From: Isosphaeraceae bacterium
GTDB taxonomy: Bacteria; Planctomycetota; Planctomycetia; Isosphaerales; Isosphaeraceae
Direction: 5' to 3'
DNA: 64,000 nt
Assembly (NCBI GenBank): GCA_026004735.1
Contig: BPJS01000001.1
Location: forward strand, 3,793,641 to 3,857,640
How positions within the stretch are numbered: the first letter of the stretch is position 1; each line of letters opens with the position of its first letter. Position numbers and translations under genes: made by a program. Positions 17,604-28,606 of the stretch are shown here, one piece after another. The notes beneath the pieces were generated by a model, which saw only the letters and a list, made by a program, of their open reading frames with translations, did no database searches and had not been told where the DNA came from.

Positions 17604-20600
17604 TTAGGCGGGCCAGACGAGCAGGGTCAGGGCCGTCAAGGTTGCGATGACCGCCGCCGAGCGAGCCAATCTCCCGGTCCGGCTTGCCGCGAGGGCGATG
17701 GCGACGAGCAGGCTGGCGAAACTGGATCGGGGGGCGTCCCAGGTTGGTTGAGGGCGGGTTGCCGACCGGGCCGCCAGAATCAGGCGTGGCGGTTCGGCTG
17801 CGCTAATTCCTCGGAACCAACTCGGGGTGCCGAAGAGCGGAAGGCGGGGTGGGAGGGCGTCTGACTCTGAGGGTGTCTGGGCGGTCCCCGGGGGAGGCAG
17901 ACTCAAGCCGGCATCCCGGAGGGCTGACTGAAGACGCGCGCGGGCCGCGTCGGCCAAGGCGAGGCGGGTGGTGGTGGGGACGGGAGTCGAGGCGGCGGCA
18001 GCGTCGGCAAGCTCGCCGCGGAGGTGGTCCAGTTGCTCGATCGCCGCGGCGAGGTCTGCCAGGGCATCCGGGTCGGAACGGTCGAGAGTGGGCAGACGTG
18101 CCTCCAGGGTGCGAGCTTCTAGCTCAATCGTCTCGACGAGGAGGGTTGCCCGCTCGGCAGGGGCGAGGCCGTCGGCTTCGGTCGGAACGGTGCGTGAGGC
18201 GATCGGGTCGCGCAGCTCGACGTGGAGCGGGACGCCGGGCTGGTCGGGGACGGGCAGCTCGATGCCGATTGATCCGGGGGTCGCCGGAGTGACCCAGTAG
18301 ACGGCGACGACGCGGGTCGAGCCGGGTGGCACGAGCAGCCTGCCAGAGCGGGTGCGGTAGCAGGGGAGGAACCGGAGGCCGTCATGTGCGCCGAGGATCT
18401 GGGCCGAGGCGGGAAAGCGGAAGTTCAGGGAGTGGCCGGGTGGGGAGGCGAGGTGGCAGAGCAAGCGACCGGCAATGCGGCCGTCAAGGCCCGCCTGAAG
18501 CTGGATCAGGGCGTGGGTGATGTGGGGGACGTCCGGCTCAGGATCTGGGCGGCCGGGGCGGAGCCGAAGCGACCAATCCGAGCGCAGGATGCGGTAGACG
18601 CGACGGGTTGGGCGTTCCTCGAGGTTCAGTTCGGAAGAGGGGAATCGGGCGCGTTCGACTTCGCGGACTCCGGCCGAGCCTTCGGCGGCATACCGCCGGC
18701 CGGAGGCGTCGAACCAGGCCAGATACGATTCGACGCGGCCGAGGCCGAGGGGAACCAGGTTGGGAAATTCGACGGGTCCGGGCTGGGTTGGGGTGACGGA
18801 GCGGACGATGACGCGGGGTTCGTCCCAGGTGGGTGTTTCGAAGCGGACTTCGAGGCGGGTGGTGTCGCCCATGGGGAGACGGCGAATCTCGCTGGGGGAA
18901 GGCTCGACCTGGACGTCGAGTTGGGCCGCGAAGGCGGCGGGTAGGTCGAGGCGGAGCTCGCGATAAGGACCGCCGCGGACGCGGTAGCGGGCCGAGGCGC
19001 GCCATTCGATGGAATCGGGCTGAAACTCGAGGTGGCTGAGGACGCGGACATCGGCGGCGGGGCCCTCGAGCCGGTAGCGGAGGTGGGCATCGGCGGCGTT
19101 TGGCTCGACCCGAAAGGCGGCCCGGACCGGAACTGGACCGGACGAACCGCTAGCCGGGATCGAGCGGGACCAGCCGGAGGGTTCCTCTAGGTCGAGGGCC
19201 ACTTCGGGGGCGGCGGCCAGCCTCAATTCGGTCGGCTCGACGATTTCCGCCTGCCAGCGGGGGATCGACAGGACCAGCTCGCGCGACAGCCCCTCGAGCG
19301 GAGCTGCAGGCCCGTCGGAGTCGAGCCAGCCGAGGATCGCAAGGCGCTGAGGCGGCCCGCGCTGGCTGTCCCAGTGAAGGACAAGTTGATGGGAGTCGCC
19401 GGAAAGGTGCCAGCTCAGAACGCCCTCGCCGCTCACGTCGATGAGCCGGAGCCTGTGCGGTAATTGGACGGAGAGCGCGGGGAGCGAGGGGTCCGCGGCG
19501 ACGATCTCGACCTCAGCCTGGACGCGGACCCTCTGGCCGTCGATGGTGCAATCCAGACGCGGCCGCAGGTGCGTGGGGGAAACGGAGGTGCGGACCAGGA
19601 GGCTCAAGGGGTTTGAGTCGCGGGCATCCCAGGCGGCCGTGGGCCGCTGGTCTGCGGGGATCGGTTCACCCCAGGCCGCCAGAAACTCACTGATCGGTAG
19701 CCGAGCGTCGCCACCGATCAAAGGATCAGACGGCTGGAGCGACCAGCCGGCGCGGGGTCGAACAGCCACGGCGTGGGTGCGGATTTCGGCGTCGCCGGAG
19801 ATGACCGGCGGCGGCAGCGAGCGCGGGGATCGCAGGCCCTGAGCGGCCGGGCGCCAGGCCAGGAGTCGGGTCTCTTCGCCCGGGGCCAGCGCGGGCATCA
19901 ACGCGATGGACCAGCGGTCCGGGTTCGAAGGGGGGGAATCCGGGTGGACGCGGTCGCGCCGACCCTCGATCGGGATGGGGAGGATGCGCGCGTCGCGGGT
20001 TGGCAATTGGAGCGATAAGGTGTCCAGAGGCTCGGTTCCGGCGTTCTGGAGGCGGAGTTCGAGCAGATCGCCGAGGGGGCCGGCCTCCCAGAGGGTCTGG
20101 AGATCAAGAACCGGGCGCGAAGCCGGCGGATCGGTGGCGAGGTCGAGATCGAGGCGGTCGACGGGTCCGATCGGCTGGGGAGCGGGACCGACTGAGTCGA
20201 CAGTTGATTCGCGGATCGCGAGCGCAACGGGGACGATCCGCGGGTGTACCGAGGTTTGGGCCAAGCCGGTTGCCTCGACCCGGAGTTCGTGCGAGCCTGG
20301 CCCACGGATGCGGACCCGACCGACGCCGAGGTCAGGGTCGAGCGTGATCGGGGCCTCCTGGTCGTCGACCCAGACGGTCACGCCCAGCCAGCCATCGAGG
20401 GGGATTGGCCACAGGCTGCCCTCGGGATCGGCGCCGACAACTTGGTATGTGGATCGAAGGAGAAGCTGGTCGTCGGACTGTTGGAGGGAGTGGCGCGCCT
20501 CGCGAGCACCGAAGCCGTCGGACCGCTCGCGCTGCTGACGGGCGCGTTGTTGCTCGGTCTCGCGGACGAGCCGCTCGAGCCGTTCCAGATCGGCGAGCCG

Positions 20601-23600
20601 GACGACAGCTCGGGCCGGAGGGGCGGCAGCGTCCTCGGCGGTGTCGAAGGGCAGAAGAATCAGGATCGGCTCGGGCGCGGATTCGTCCGGCACGCGCTGA
20701 CCGGCCGTTGCCGAGGCGACCAGAGCGTGGAAGGCGTAAGCGAGCAGCAGTGTACTGGCGCCGCGGAGGGTTGCCGTCGAGGCGGCGGCGTTCGGAGGCA
20801 GGTTGACTGGCTCGACCGGCCGGAGCCAGCGTGCGGCCGCGATCACAACCCCGGCAACGACCGATGGGGCGATCCAGGGAGCGAGCTGCGGGAGTACCAG
20901 AATGAGGCCGGCCAGCAGGGCATAGCCGAGCACCAGCAAGCGGGACGCCAGAGTGGGCTGGCGACGGCTCGGCCAACCTAGCGCAAGCACGAGGGCGGCC
21001 ACGAACCATGCCTCGGTTCTCCAGCCCGTCTGCGTGCGTGACTCGAGGCGGACCTGGGCGCCATCGGGGATGAGGTGCGGCGGGAGCACGCGATCGGACG
21101 CTGGCGGTGGCGGGTTGGTCCGCCAACGCCAGAGGGTCAAAAAGCGATGGGAGGGATCCTGACCGTCGCGGGCGGCTTCGAGGATGCGGGCCGGCCGGTC
21201 GAGCCGGGCGGCGGCGCTTGGTGTGGTCAAGAGCAGCGCTGCTTCGAGGGGAACGACGGTTAGCCCCAGTGCCTCCAAGGCCCGGGAGACCGAGGCGTCG
21301 GAGTTCTGAGGAAACGGCGATTCAGGGCGAGCGGCGGCGGTGGCCAGGGCCTCCGAGTCGATGATCCAGGTGATGCCGCGGCGGGCCTGGCTCTCGAGCC
21401 AGGCGATCAAGGTGGAGCCGGGAGCCGGCAGCTCCAGGTCGGCTTGGAACGTGCTGCTCGGGCGGATCGTACGGCCGGGGGCTGGAGTGGACGATCGGGC
21501 GAGCGCGGCCCCAGGGCTGACCGCGATGCGGTCGCTGGCGCGGACGATGGTGTTCAGGACGGGCAGACTCAGGCGGGGAAACCGCGGCGCAGCGGGATCG
21601 AGGCCGGGGGGTTCCTGGTAGACCAGCTCGAGGCGGTGAGCGGATCGCCCCGGCCCGATTCCGCGGGGAATGGCCAGCCAGCCGTCGGACGTGGTGGGGT
21701 CGAAGGCAACGGCGTCGAGCCAGGCGGCGACTGGCCGTGCCCCGTCGGGCAGGCGTGCTTTGAGGTCCGGATAGGACGGACACGTGAACTCGGCGACGAG
21801 GCGGCAGGTTCGGCCGGATTCGGTGGGCGGCCCAGGAGTCCATTCGGCTAGGGCGATCAGTCCTGGGGTTGAGAGTTGCTCGCGTTGCGTGATCCGCAAA
21901 CGGGGTTCGGGGCCGCGGCCCGAGACGCGGTAGGCGATGCGGTTGGAGCGGAGCGAGCGGGGGTCGAGGTCGAGGGCGGGGATGGTTTGGTGGGCCGAGT
22001 CGAATTCAAGCCGAGGGTCGAGGCGGCTCAGGCCGACGCCGCTCAGTTCGAAGCCGAATTGTTCGCTGGCGGCGACTAAGAGGCGTTGGTCGGGGTGCTG
22101 GTCGCCGTTGAGGGCGAAGGTTGGCAGGGGGCCGCCGTCAGGACCAAGCTGAGAGTGGGCGTGGAGCAGGATTCGGCCGGACTCCCAGCGTCGGGCAGGG
22201 AGTTTGAGGGTCTGGGCCAGGCGTGGAGCCGAGCCGGGTTCGGCGGGGGGAACGGTGTGAACGGCCAGGACGGGCAGGGGCTGGTCCACGCCTTCACGAA
22301 CCAAGGCCCAGGACCAGGCGACGTCGGCGGAGTGCTCGATGACGAGGCGATCCAGCTCCGACGGAGGCAGATCAATGGAGAGGTAGGCGTCGAGGTCGAA
22401 GGAGTCGCCGGCTGGGCAGACAAGCAGGCGGCTGATCGCCGTGGGGCGGAGCCGTGTGGGGGTCAAGTCGAAGTCGAGCCTGGCGTGACGGTCGCGCCAC
22501 CGCCAGGCGAAGCGGGGAGTGTCGTCGAAGCCATCGGTTCGGGTTCGCAGGGGGTCGAGCCATTCGACGCTCTGAGCTGAGAGCGGGCGGATGCTGATTC
22601 GGTCGTCGGCGATCAGGCTCCAGAGTTCGTCGCTGGTATAGCCGGGGCGCGGCTGGGGGCGTGGAACGGCCAGGCGCGATGTCGAGATCAAGGAACGGAA
22701 GGCCCGAAAGCGAACGATCACGGGGGTGGCGGGATCGCGGGCTTGGGGGGGGATGACGGTGGCGACGTGGCCGACGTCCGGCTCAAAGGCGGAGGACCAG
22801 AGGGTGGGTTCGTCGAGACTGACGATCTGGACTGAGTCCCAGGTCCACTCGGTCGGCAGGGCAATGGAGAGGGTCGGCGGTCGGGGACCGGGAAAGTTCC
22901 AGGTGGCTTCGGCGTCGAGGTATGCCCGATCGGACTCGAGCCGCAAGGCGGCGCGGAGGTCGACCCGGGGCGACAGGTCTGGCTCGCCCAGCTCGAGTTC
23001 GGCTGGTGGCCCATCGGCGGTGGCGTCGAAGGCCAGCCAGGAGCCGCCTCGGGCCAGCGAGTCGGGCGGGACCGGGACGCGTTCGGCGGCAATCCGGCGG
23101 GTGTTGAGCACAATCCACTCAGGCCCAAGGTGAACCAGGGTGCGCTCGCCGAGGAGCAGCGAGCCGGGCAGTCGGACCCGCGGGATTTTCCAGCGGCCGC
23201 TGGTCGGGGGGCGGACGCGGCCCTCGAGATGCAGCGTTTGTCGGGGCGCAGCGCCTTCGGCCAGCCGGATGAGCACCTGGGTTTCGGGACCGGTACCGGG
23301 CAGCACCTCAAAGCCATCGACGCCCGGACCCAGGATCGTGGTGGCCTCGAGGGGAGACTCCCAGACGGTGATGAGCGAGCGGGGCGGCGGGGTCGGCAAG
23401 CGGAGGTCCCACTCGGCCTCGAAGCGAGGGCCGTCGGCGGTGATCTCGAACTGGTGGCGGGCGGACAGCCAGGGCGGGTCGGGCGGCGGCGCGATTCCGT
23501 CCCGGCGGCGGATCGTCGCCACGATCCGGCCAGAGGCGCCGTCGATTCGAAGGAGGGTTCGACCGGGCTCGGCCAAGAGGTGGCGGATCCGGTTCGGCGT

Positions 23601-24179
23601 GGAAGTGTCGAAGTCGAGACGGTCGGGCAGGTCGATCGTCAACGCCGAGAGCGCGCAGTCGGGGAGTTCGAGGCTGAGATCGGCCGAGTCGGCATCGAGC
23701 CTGACGGGCAACTGCCAGGGGATGACGATCGTGGAGACGCCGGGCTGGGTGATCCAGGCGATCAGGCGGCCATCGGGGCGGGTGCGGAGGTCGGGCAAGC
23801 CAGCGCTGGGGGTGATCGGGAGGTTCCAGGGGACTAGCGGGACGGCGGCGGGAGGATCTGGACCGATTTCGACGGTCAGGGTGCTGCGGCCCTCGAGGAC
23901 GTCGCCATCCATCCAGCGTGCCTGGTGCTCGGCCCGGATCAGACGAGGCGGATGAGGCATGGGGTCGTTGAGGCTGCGACGGACGGTGTCGAGATAGCGT
24001 TCCAGGTCGGCCAGGTTCAGGCTGCGGACGGGAGTATCGGCACCGAAGAGGCGAACGATTTCCTGGGAAGGGATGCGAAGGCGGCGAATGGGGGGCAACT
24101 CGCCGGGGTGGGAGGCGGGGTTGACGGCAGCGAACCAGGCCGCGGTCAGGGCCAGGCGGAGAAGCGCCGGGCGGCTCAT
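17604..24179 (-). CDS. giant secreted/membrane protein, probably a fusion of two ~1.1-kaa units
   Basis: I do not recognise a named family. The 2191-residue product has a signal peptide (ALLRLALTAAWFAAV, residues 5-19), a short helix with LADLERYLDTV (~57), a long beta-rich region, hydrophobic helices at about 1056-1146, then a second LADLERLERLV helix (~1192), another long beta-rich region and terminal hydrophobic helices (VIATLTALTLLVWPA). Corresponding segments recur in register in both halves and in the upstream 1099-residue protein, for example SIALPTEWTWDSVQIVS (~438) and SVQLPHRLRLIDVSG (~1569). Its length is almost exactly twice that of the upstream protein. ATG 24179 overlaps the upstream stop (ATGA), so the pair is translationally coupled; a frame to 24503 is excluded for this reason. 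It is probably an envelope protein with large extracytoplasmic domains; catalytic motifs are not evident. Confidence 0.88.
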   Translation of the reverse strand: MSRPALLRLALTAAWFAAVNPASHPGELPPIRRLRIPSQEIVRLFGADTPVRSLNLADLERYLDTVRRSLNDPMPHPPRLIRAEHQARWMDGDVLEGRSTLTVEIGPDPPAAVPLVPWNLPITPSAGLPDLRTRPDGRLIAWITQPGVSTIVIPWQLPVRLDADSADLSLELPDCALSALTIDLPDRLDFDTSTPNRIRHLLAEPGRTLLRIDGASGRIVATIRRRDGIAPPPDPPWLSARHQFEITADGPRFEAEWDLRLPTPPPRSLITVWESPLEATTILGPGVDGFEVLPGTGPETQVLIRLAEGAAPRQTLHLEGRVRPPTSGRWKIPRVRLPGSLLLGERTLVHLGPEWIVLNTRRIAAERVPVPPDSLARGGSWLAFDATADGPPAELELGEPDLSPRVDLRAALRLESDRAYLDAEATWNFPGPRPPTLSIALPTEWTWDSVQIVSLDEPTLWSSAFEPDVGHVATVIPPQARDPATPVIVRFRAFRSLISTSRLAVPRPQPRPGYTSDELWSLIADDRISIRPLSAQSVEWLDPLRTRTDGFDDTPRFAWRWRDRHARLDFDLTPTRLRPTAISRLLVCPAGDSFDLDAYLSIDLPPSELDRLVIEHSADVAWSWALVREGVDQPLPVLAVHTVPPAEPGSAPRLAQTLKLPARRWESGRILLHAHSQLGPDGGPLPTFALNGDQHPDQRLLVAASEQFGFELSGVGLSRLDPRLEFDSAHQTIPALDLDPRSLRSNRIAYRVSGRGPEPRLRITQREQLSTPGLIALAEWTPGPPTESGRTCRLVAEFTCPSYPDLKARLPDGARPVAAWLDAVAFDPTTSDGWLAIPRGIGPGRSAHRLELVYQEPPGLDPAAPRFPRLSLPVLNTIVRASDRIAVSPGAALARSSTPAPGRTIRPSSTFQADLELPAPGSTLIAWLESQARRGITWIIDSEALATAAARPESPFPQNSDASVSRALEALGLTVVPLEAALLLTTPSAAARLDRPARILEAARDGQDPSHRFLTLWRWRTNPPPPASDRVLPPHLIPDGAQVRLESRTQTGWRTEAWFVAALVLALGWPSRRQPTLASRLLVLGYALLAGLILVLPQLAPWIAPSVVAGVVIAAARWLRPVEPVNLPPNAAASTATLRGASTLLLAYAFHALVASATAGQRVPDESAPEPILILLPFDTAEDAAAPPARAVVRLADLERLERLVRETEQQRARQQRERSDGFGAREARHSLQQSDDQLLLRSTYQVVGADPEGSLWPIPLDGWLGVTVWVDDQEAPITLDPDLGVGRVRIRGPGSHELRVEATGLAQTSVHPRIVPVALAIRESTVDSVGPAPQPIGPVDRLDLDLATDPPASRPVLDLQTLWEAGPLGDLLELRLQNAGTEPLDTLSLQLPTRDARILPIPIEGRRDRVHPDSPPSNPDRWSIALMPALAPGEETRLLAWRPAAQGLRSPRSLPPPVISGDAEIRTHAVAVRPRAGWSLQPSDPLIGGDARLPISEFLAAWGEPIPADQRPTAAWDARDSNPLSLLVRTSVSPTHLRPRLDCTIDGQRVRVQAEVEIVAADPSLPALSVQLPHRLRLIDVSGEGVLSWHLSGDSHQLVLHWDSQRGPPQRLAILGWLDSDGPAAPLEGLSRELVLSIPRWQAEIVEPTELRLAAAPEVALDLEEPSGWSRSIPASGSSGPVPVRAAFRVEPNAADAHLRYRLEGPAADVRVLSHLEFQPDSIEWRASARYRVRGGPYRELRLDLPAAFAAQLDVQVEPSPSEIRRLPMGDTTRLEVRFETPTWDEPRVIVRSVTPTQPGPVEFPNLVPLGLGRVESYLAWFDASGRRYAAEGSAGVREVERARFPSSELNLEERPTRRVYRILRSDWSLRLRPGRPDPEPDVPHITHALIQLQAGLDGRIAGRLLCHLASPPGHSLNFRFPASAQILGAHDGLRFLPCYRTRSGRLLVPPGSTRVVAVYWVTPATPGSIGIELPVPDQPGVPLHVELRDPIASRTVPTEADGLAPAERATLLVETIELEARTLEARLPTLDRSDPDALADLAAAIEQLDHLRGELADAAAASTPVPTTTRLALADAARARLQSALRDAGLSLPPPGTAQTPSESDALPPRLPLFGTPSWFRGISAAEPPRLILAARSATRPQPTWDAPRSSFASLLVAIALAASRTGRLARSAAVIATLTALTLLVWPA

Positions 24180-27100
24180 GATGCGTAGTCCCCGGGATCG
24201 TCGGGACGGACCGCCGAACCGCGGGATGCGGTGGACGGGGCGCGGCGACGCACGATCGTCGAATCCTCGGGGCCGTGGACAACTTCGACGGGGCGTGCTC
24301 CGTCGAGATGGCTGGGTCGCAGGCTTGAAGCTGGCCCGGATGTTTGCAACTTGCGCCGCCAGAGGGTTGCGACGAGGATTCCCAGGCCGACGCCGGCGAG
24401 GCCCGATTGGAGCACCTGTCCGACCAGGATTCCGAAGCGCGAGGTGGCCAGGACCCCGGCCGCGAGCCAGAAGGCGGCAATCATTCCGGGCCAGCGTTGC
24501 CATCCGGCGAGGGTCAGCAGGGTGACGGCCAGGGCCGCCAGACTGCTGCTGGCCAGCAGATAGGGGCGGGAGACGATCCAGAGGCTCACCTGGTTGGGGT
24601 TCCCCGAGCGGCCGAAGAGGTAGTTATGGGTGGACGCGGGAGAGGAGCGGGGCGCGTCGGAGAGCAACCCGAGGGCGGACCGCTGGGGCTGACGGCGCCA
24701 GAAGTAGCCGCTCCAGGCCCATTCATTCAGGTCGTCCCAGCCGGTCGGTGCTCCGAGCAGGGCGTAGCTGTGCGGGAGGCGCACTTCCCAGAGCAGGGCG
24801 CCGACGGCCGCCTGGTCCGAAAAGCGAGGACCCCACCAGCGTCCCCGTTCGGAAGCTCGAGGGATCACGTAGCTGAGTTCGACCAGAGACTCGCCCTGGT
24901 TGGGCGGCAGGCGTAGGCGGAATGTCCCGGGCGGCTCAAGGGCCTCGATCTCCTCGATGGATTGGGCGCCGACCCGCGCGCCGATCCACTCGGAGCCGTT
25001 TGGCAGTTCGACGACGAGCTGACCCTCGTGGCGCGCGACCTGAACGCGACACTCGACGCTGACCGAGGCATCGGGCATCCAGGTGGTCGCAACGACAGCC
25101 CGGCGAATGAACAGCGGCGGCAGAGTTGCGCGACGCGGCAGGCGGAGCCGGGCGTGCAGACGGGGGGGATCCTGGTGATCGCGGCGGGTCCAAGCCGAGC
25201 TGGGGTCGCCCGGGTCGGAGGGCAGCCAGGCGTCTCCCTCGGGTTCTAGCTCAAGGCCGGCCTCGGCTGAGAGGGAGACGACGCGGCTGGCGGCGGGAAT
25301 GCCGACTAGCCCGAATTCGGGGATTTCGATTCGGCGCTGGGAGCCGGGCGCGATGGGTTCTGCGAAGGCGACTCGACCGCGCAGGCGAAGGCTGCTGCGG
25401 ACGTCGATCGGTCGAGCCAGCTCCAGGAGGACGCGCTGAGGAGATTCGGGGGCCGCGGACAGAAAGCGCCGGCGTCGGACGTCGACGCCCAGGAGCTGCC
25501 AGTCAGGCTCGATACCGGCGGGGAGCTGAAGTTCGAGGGAATCCAACTGGCCGTGTTCGAGGAGAAGCTCGATCTCCTGGCGGAGGTCGATCCCGAGGCG
25601 GTCCAGGGTTAGTTCGACTCGATGGCGGGTCGCGACCTGGCGTTGCAGGGATTCGACCTCAAGGACCAGGCGCTGATCGGCGTTCTGCCAGGGGATCCAG
25701 GCGATGCGCGGGGATCGCAGGTCGGGCCGCTCGGCAGGCCAGGTCCAGGCTGAGGGGGCAGGGCCGAACGACCGCGGCGATCCGTCCGGATGGAGGGCCT
25801 GGAGGGCAATGTCGCGTGTATCGACCAGTGCAAGCAGGCCGGACGTCCCGTCGACGTCGCGGGGAGCAGGCAGCGCGACGGCCACGGGGGCCCCCGGAGT
25901 GATCGGGAGGGAGCCGATCAGCCGAATCGAGAATTGGCCAGAGGCGGAGGCCGAGTCGGCAAGCCTGAGAACGAGCTGCCGCGAGGAGTCGGAGGTCGGC
26001 GAGCGAGCCGTCGCGGCGCTCGAAGCGATCGACTCGGGGGGACCGACGTCGAGAATCTGGAAGTCGTTGGGAACGTCGAAGGCGACCCGTGCCAGCCGGC
26101 CACGGGGGCCGCGAAAGTCGAACCAGGACTCAATGCGCAGACTTTGTCCGTCGTCGGACCAGAGGGTTGAGCGGGTGCGGCAGGAGAGCCAGGGTCGAGA
26201 GGGATCGGTGCGCAGTTCGAGCTGAAACGGTTGAGTGAGCAGCCGGTAGGCGAGGATGACCGACGGTCGGGCGCGGAGGGTTGGGGAGAGTTCGGTACGG
26301 GGGTCGATCGGGCGGAGGCCCGGTCCGGTGCGTCCGGTGACGACCAGATCGTCGCTGGCGGAGATGGCCAGCAGCCCGGTTTGCACGGGGGTATCGACGA
26401 TCGGGATTCCGCGGAAGAGCCAGGTGGCCGACTCGTCGCGGGGGAGCGGCCGGCGGGCGCGGATGGTTAGCTCCAGGGTTTTCTGCGCGTTCAGGGGTCG
26501 CGGGATCCAGACACGGCCGGCGACGGTGGGATCGGCCCTGAGCCGTCGGGGGTCGAACGGCTGGGCGTCGATGAGGTATTCGACGTCCTCGAAGCTCGGG
26601 TCGAGATCGAGACCGAGTTCGCTGGCCGACCCTCGCTCGGCGCGCAGGGTGGCGGTTGACTGGATGCGTGCCGAGCCGGACTCGATGGTGATGGCCAGTT
26701 CGACCTGGGCCGAGAGGACCGGCCGGGGAGGTTCGGCCTCGCTGGTCTGGGTCGACCAATCCAGTTCCAGGCGAGGCCGCGGGGGGATCAGGCCGGCGAT
26801 GGTGGCCTGACCGGCCTGGTCGCGGAGGATCGTGAGCGATTCGCCCGTGCGGAGAGCAGCCTGGAGCAGGCCGGGAGGAGCGGTCAGTTCGAGACGGGTC
26901 ATCGGAGCCTCGGCCAGGGGTAGGTCGAGGCGCCGTTGCTGGCCGAGGACCCGGACCGGGACCGACAGGCGGACGCGGAGCACCTGCCGACCGGAGCCCT
27001 GAAGTTCGGCCGTCCAGCCGGAACCGGGGACAACCGAGACGGGAATCGGCTGGCCGTCGCGCGTGACTTCGGAGAGAACCAGGCCGTCGAGCCGCAAGGG

Positions 27101-27475
27101 GGCGAGAACGGCCTGATCGCCTTCGACGAGGAACTCGAAGCGGAGGTCGAGATCGGCCTGGTCGTCGCCGAGCCGCCCGGAAACGAGCACGGAGCGGAGT
27201 GAAGCGGTGGGAGTCTGGGGAGCCGACTGGCTGGCCGAGCGGTCAAGCAGGGCCTGGTAACGGGAGCCGTCGAGGAGGACGAAGTCGGGGTTGGCGAAGC
27301 GGGAGAGCAGGGCGTTGAGGTCGGCGGGCATGCCGAGAATGACAAAGAGCGGGTCGGACGAGGGAGCGGGCGACGCGGCCGGCTGGCTCACCGTGGGCCG
27401 CTCGGTCTGTTGCGCCCCGACCGGGATGACGGTCAACGCGAACAAGGACATTGCCGCGAGGATGGGCCGGCACAA
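24176..27475 (-). CDS. large secreted/membrane protein, paralogue of each half of the downstream giant
   Basis: I do not recognise a named family. This 1099-residue protein has a signal peptide (ILAAMSLFALTVIPVGA, 5-21), a short helical start (ADLNALLSRF and SRYQALLDR, 51-79), a beta-rich ectodomain of nearly 900 residues, and three hydrophobic helices near the C-terminus (LAALAVTLLTLAG, MIAAFWLAAGVLA, GLAGVGLGILVATLW) followed by a basic, disordered ~60-residue tail. The segment AFDVPNDFQILDVGPPES (~462) matches equivalent positions in both halves of the downstream giant. The start codon is TTG without a clear ribosome site; ATG 27451 is possible but would leave a signal peptide without positive charge. 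It is the first gene of a two-gene operon, with a palindrome 120 nt upstream. Confidence 0.88.
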   Translation of the reverse strand: MCRPILAAMSLFALTVIPVGAQQTERPTVSQPAASPAPSSDPLFVILGMPADLNALLSRFANPDFVLLDGSRYQALLDRSASQSAPQTPTASLRSVLVSGRLGDDQADLDLRFEFLVEGDQAVLAPLRLDGLVLSEVTRDGQPIPVSVVPGSGWTAELQGSGRQVLRVRLSVPVRVLGQQRRLDLPLAEAPMTRLELTAPPGLLQAALRTGESLTILRDQAGQATIAGLIPPRPRLELDWSTQTSEAEPPRPVLSAQVELAITIESGSARIQSTATLRAERGSASELGLDLDPSFEDVEYLIDAQPFDPRRLRADPTVAGRVWIPRPLNAQKTLELTIRARRPLPRDESATWLFRGIPIVDTPVQTGLLAISASDDLVVTGRTGPGLRPIDPRTELSPTLRARPSVILAYRLLTQPFQLELRTDPSRPWLSCRTRSTLWSDDGQSLRIESWFDFRGPRGRLARVAFDVPNDFQILDVGPPESIASSAATARSPTSDSSRQLVLRLADSASASGQFSIRLIGSLPITPGAPVAVALPAPRDVDGTSGLLALVDTRDIALQALHPDGSPRSFGPAPSAWTWPAERPDLRSPRIAWIPWQNADQRLVLEVESLQRQVATRHRVELTLDRLGIDLRQEIELLLEHGQLDSLELQLPAGIEPDWQLLGVDVRRRRFLSAAPESPQRVLLELARPIDVRSSLRLRGRVAFAEPIAPGSQRRIEIPEFGLVGIPAASRVVSLSAEAGLELEPEGDAWLPSDPGDPSSAWTRRDHQDPPRLHARLRLPRRATLPPLFIRRAVVATTWMPDASVSVECRVQVARHEGQLVVELPNGSEWIGARVGAQSIEEIEALEPPGTFRLRLPPNQGESLVELSYVIPRASERGRWWGPRFSDQAAVGALLWEVRLPHSYALLGAPTGWDDLNEWAWSGYFWRRQPQRSALGLLSDAPRSSPASTHNYLFGRSGNPNQVSLWIVSRPYLLASSSLAALAVTLLTLAGWQRWPGMIAAFWLAAGVLATSRFGILVGQVLQSGLAGVGLGILVATLWRRKLQTSGPASSLRPSHLDGARPVEVVHGPEDSTIVRRRAPSTASRGSAVRPDDPGDYAS

Positions 27476-27594
27476 GGGGTGCGGTTCCGTGGGGTGTCAG
27501 CGCTGAGCCAGGCCTTCACAAGGAGGCGAGCGATCACGAGCGGATCGTCGGAGGCGAAGGCCGGATAGTGAAGTGTACAGGACACAGAGAGTTT

Positions 27595-27608
27595 ACCGCC
27601 TAGGCGGT
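27595..27608. repeat. perfect 14-bp palindrome upstream of the giant-protein operon
   Basis: ACCGCCTAGGCGGT is fully self-complementary. It lies 40 bp after the phosphatase stop and about 120 bp before the start of the 1099-residue protein gene, on the same strand. The lack of a loop and T tract argues for a protein-binding operator over a terminator (inference). Confidence 0.45.
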
Positions 27609-27648
27609 CGGTGCGGGAATCGGTTGAGCCGTTGGCTTTCTACGGAGT

Positions 27649-28455
<807 letters not shown>

Positions 28456-28606
28456 GACGTTTTCTCCCGGGTTGACGGCACAGGTCCGTTACCAAAAAGC
28501 GGATCGAAGGGTCGAAGCGACGCAGTCACGGAGGCGACTTCGTAAGTCAAAGGCGAGGGGTGAGGGACGGTGCCGACGGGCAGTGGTCGGCGGGCTTGGG
28601 GCGGAT

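Noticed and set aside
24180-24503. N-terminal extension of the giant protein
   Set aside because: It overlaps the end of the upstream gene and lacks a signal peptide; the ATG at 24179 begins a proper signal.
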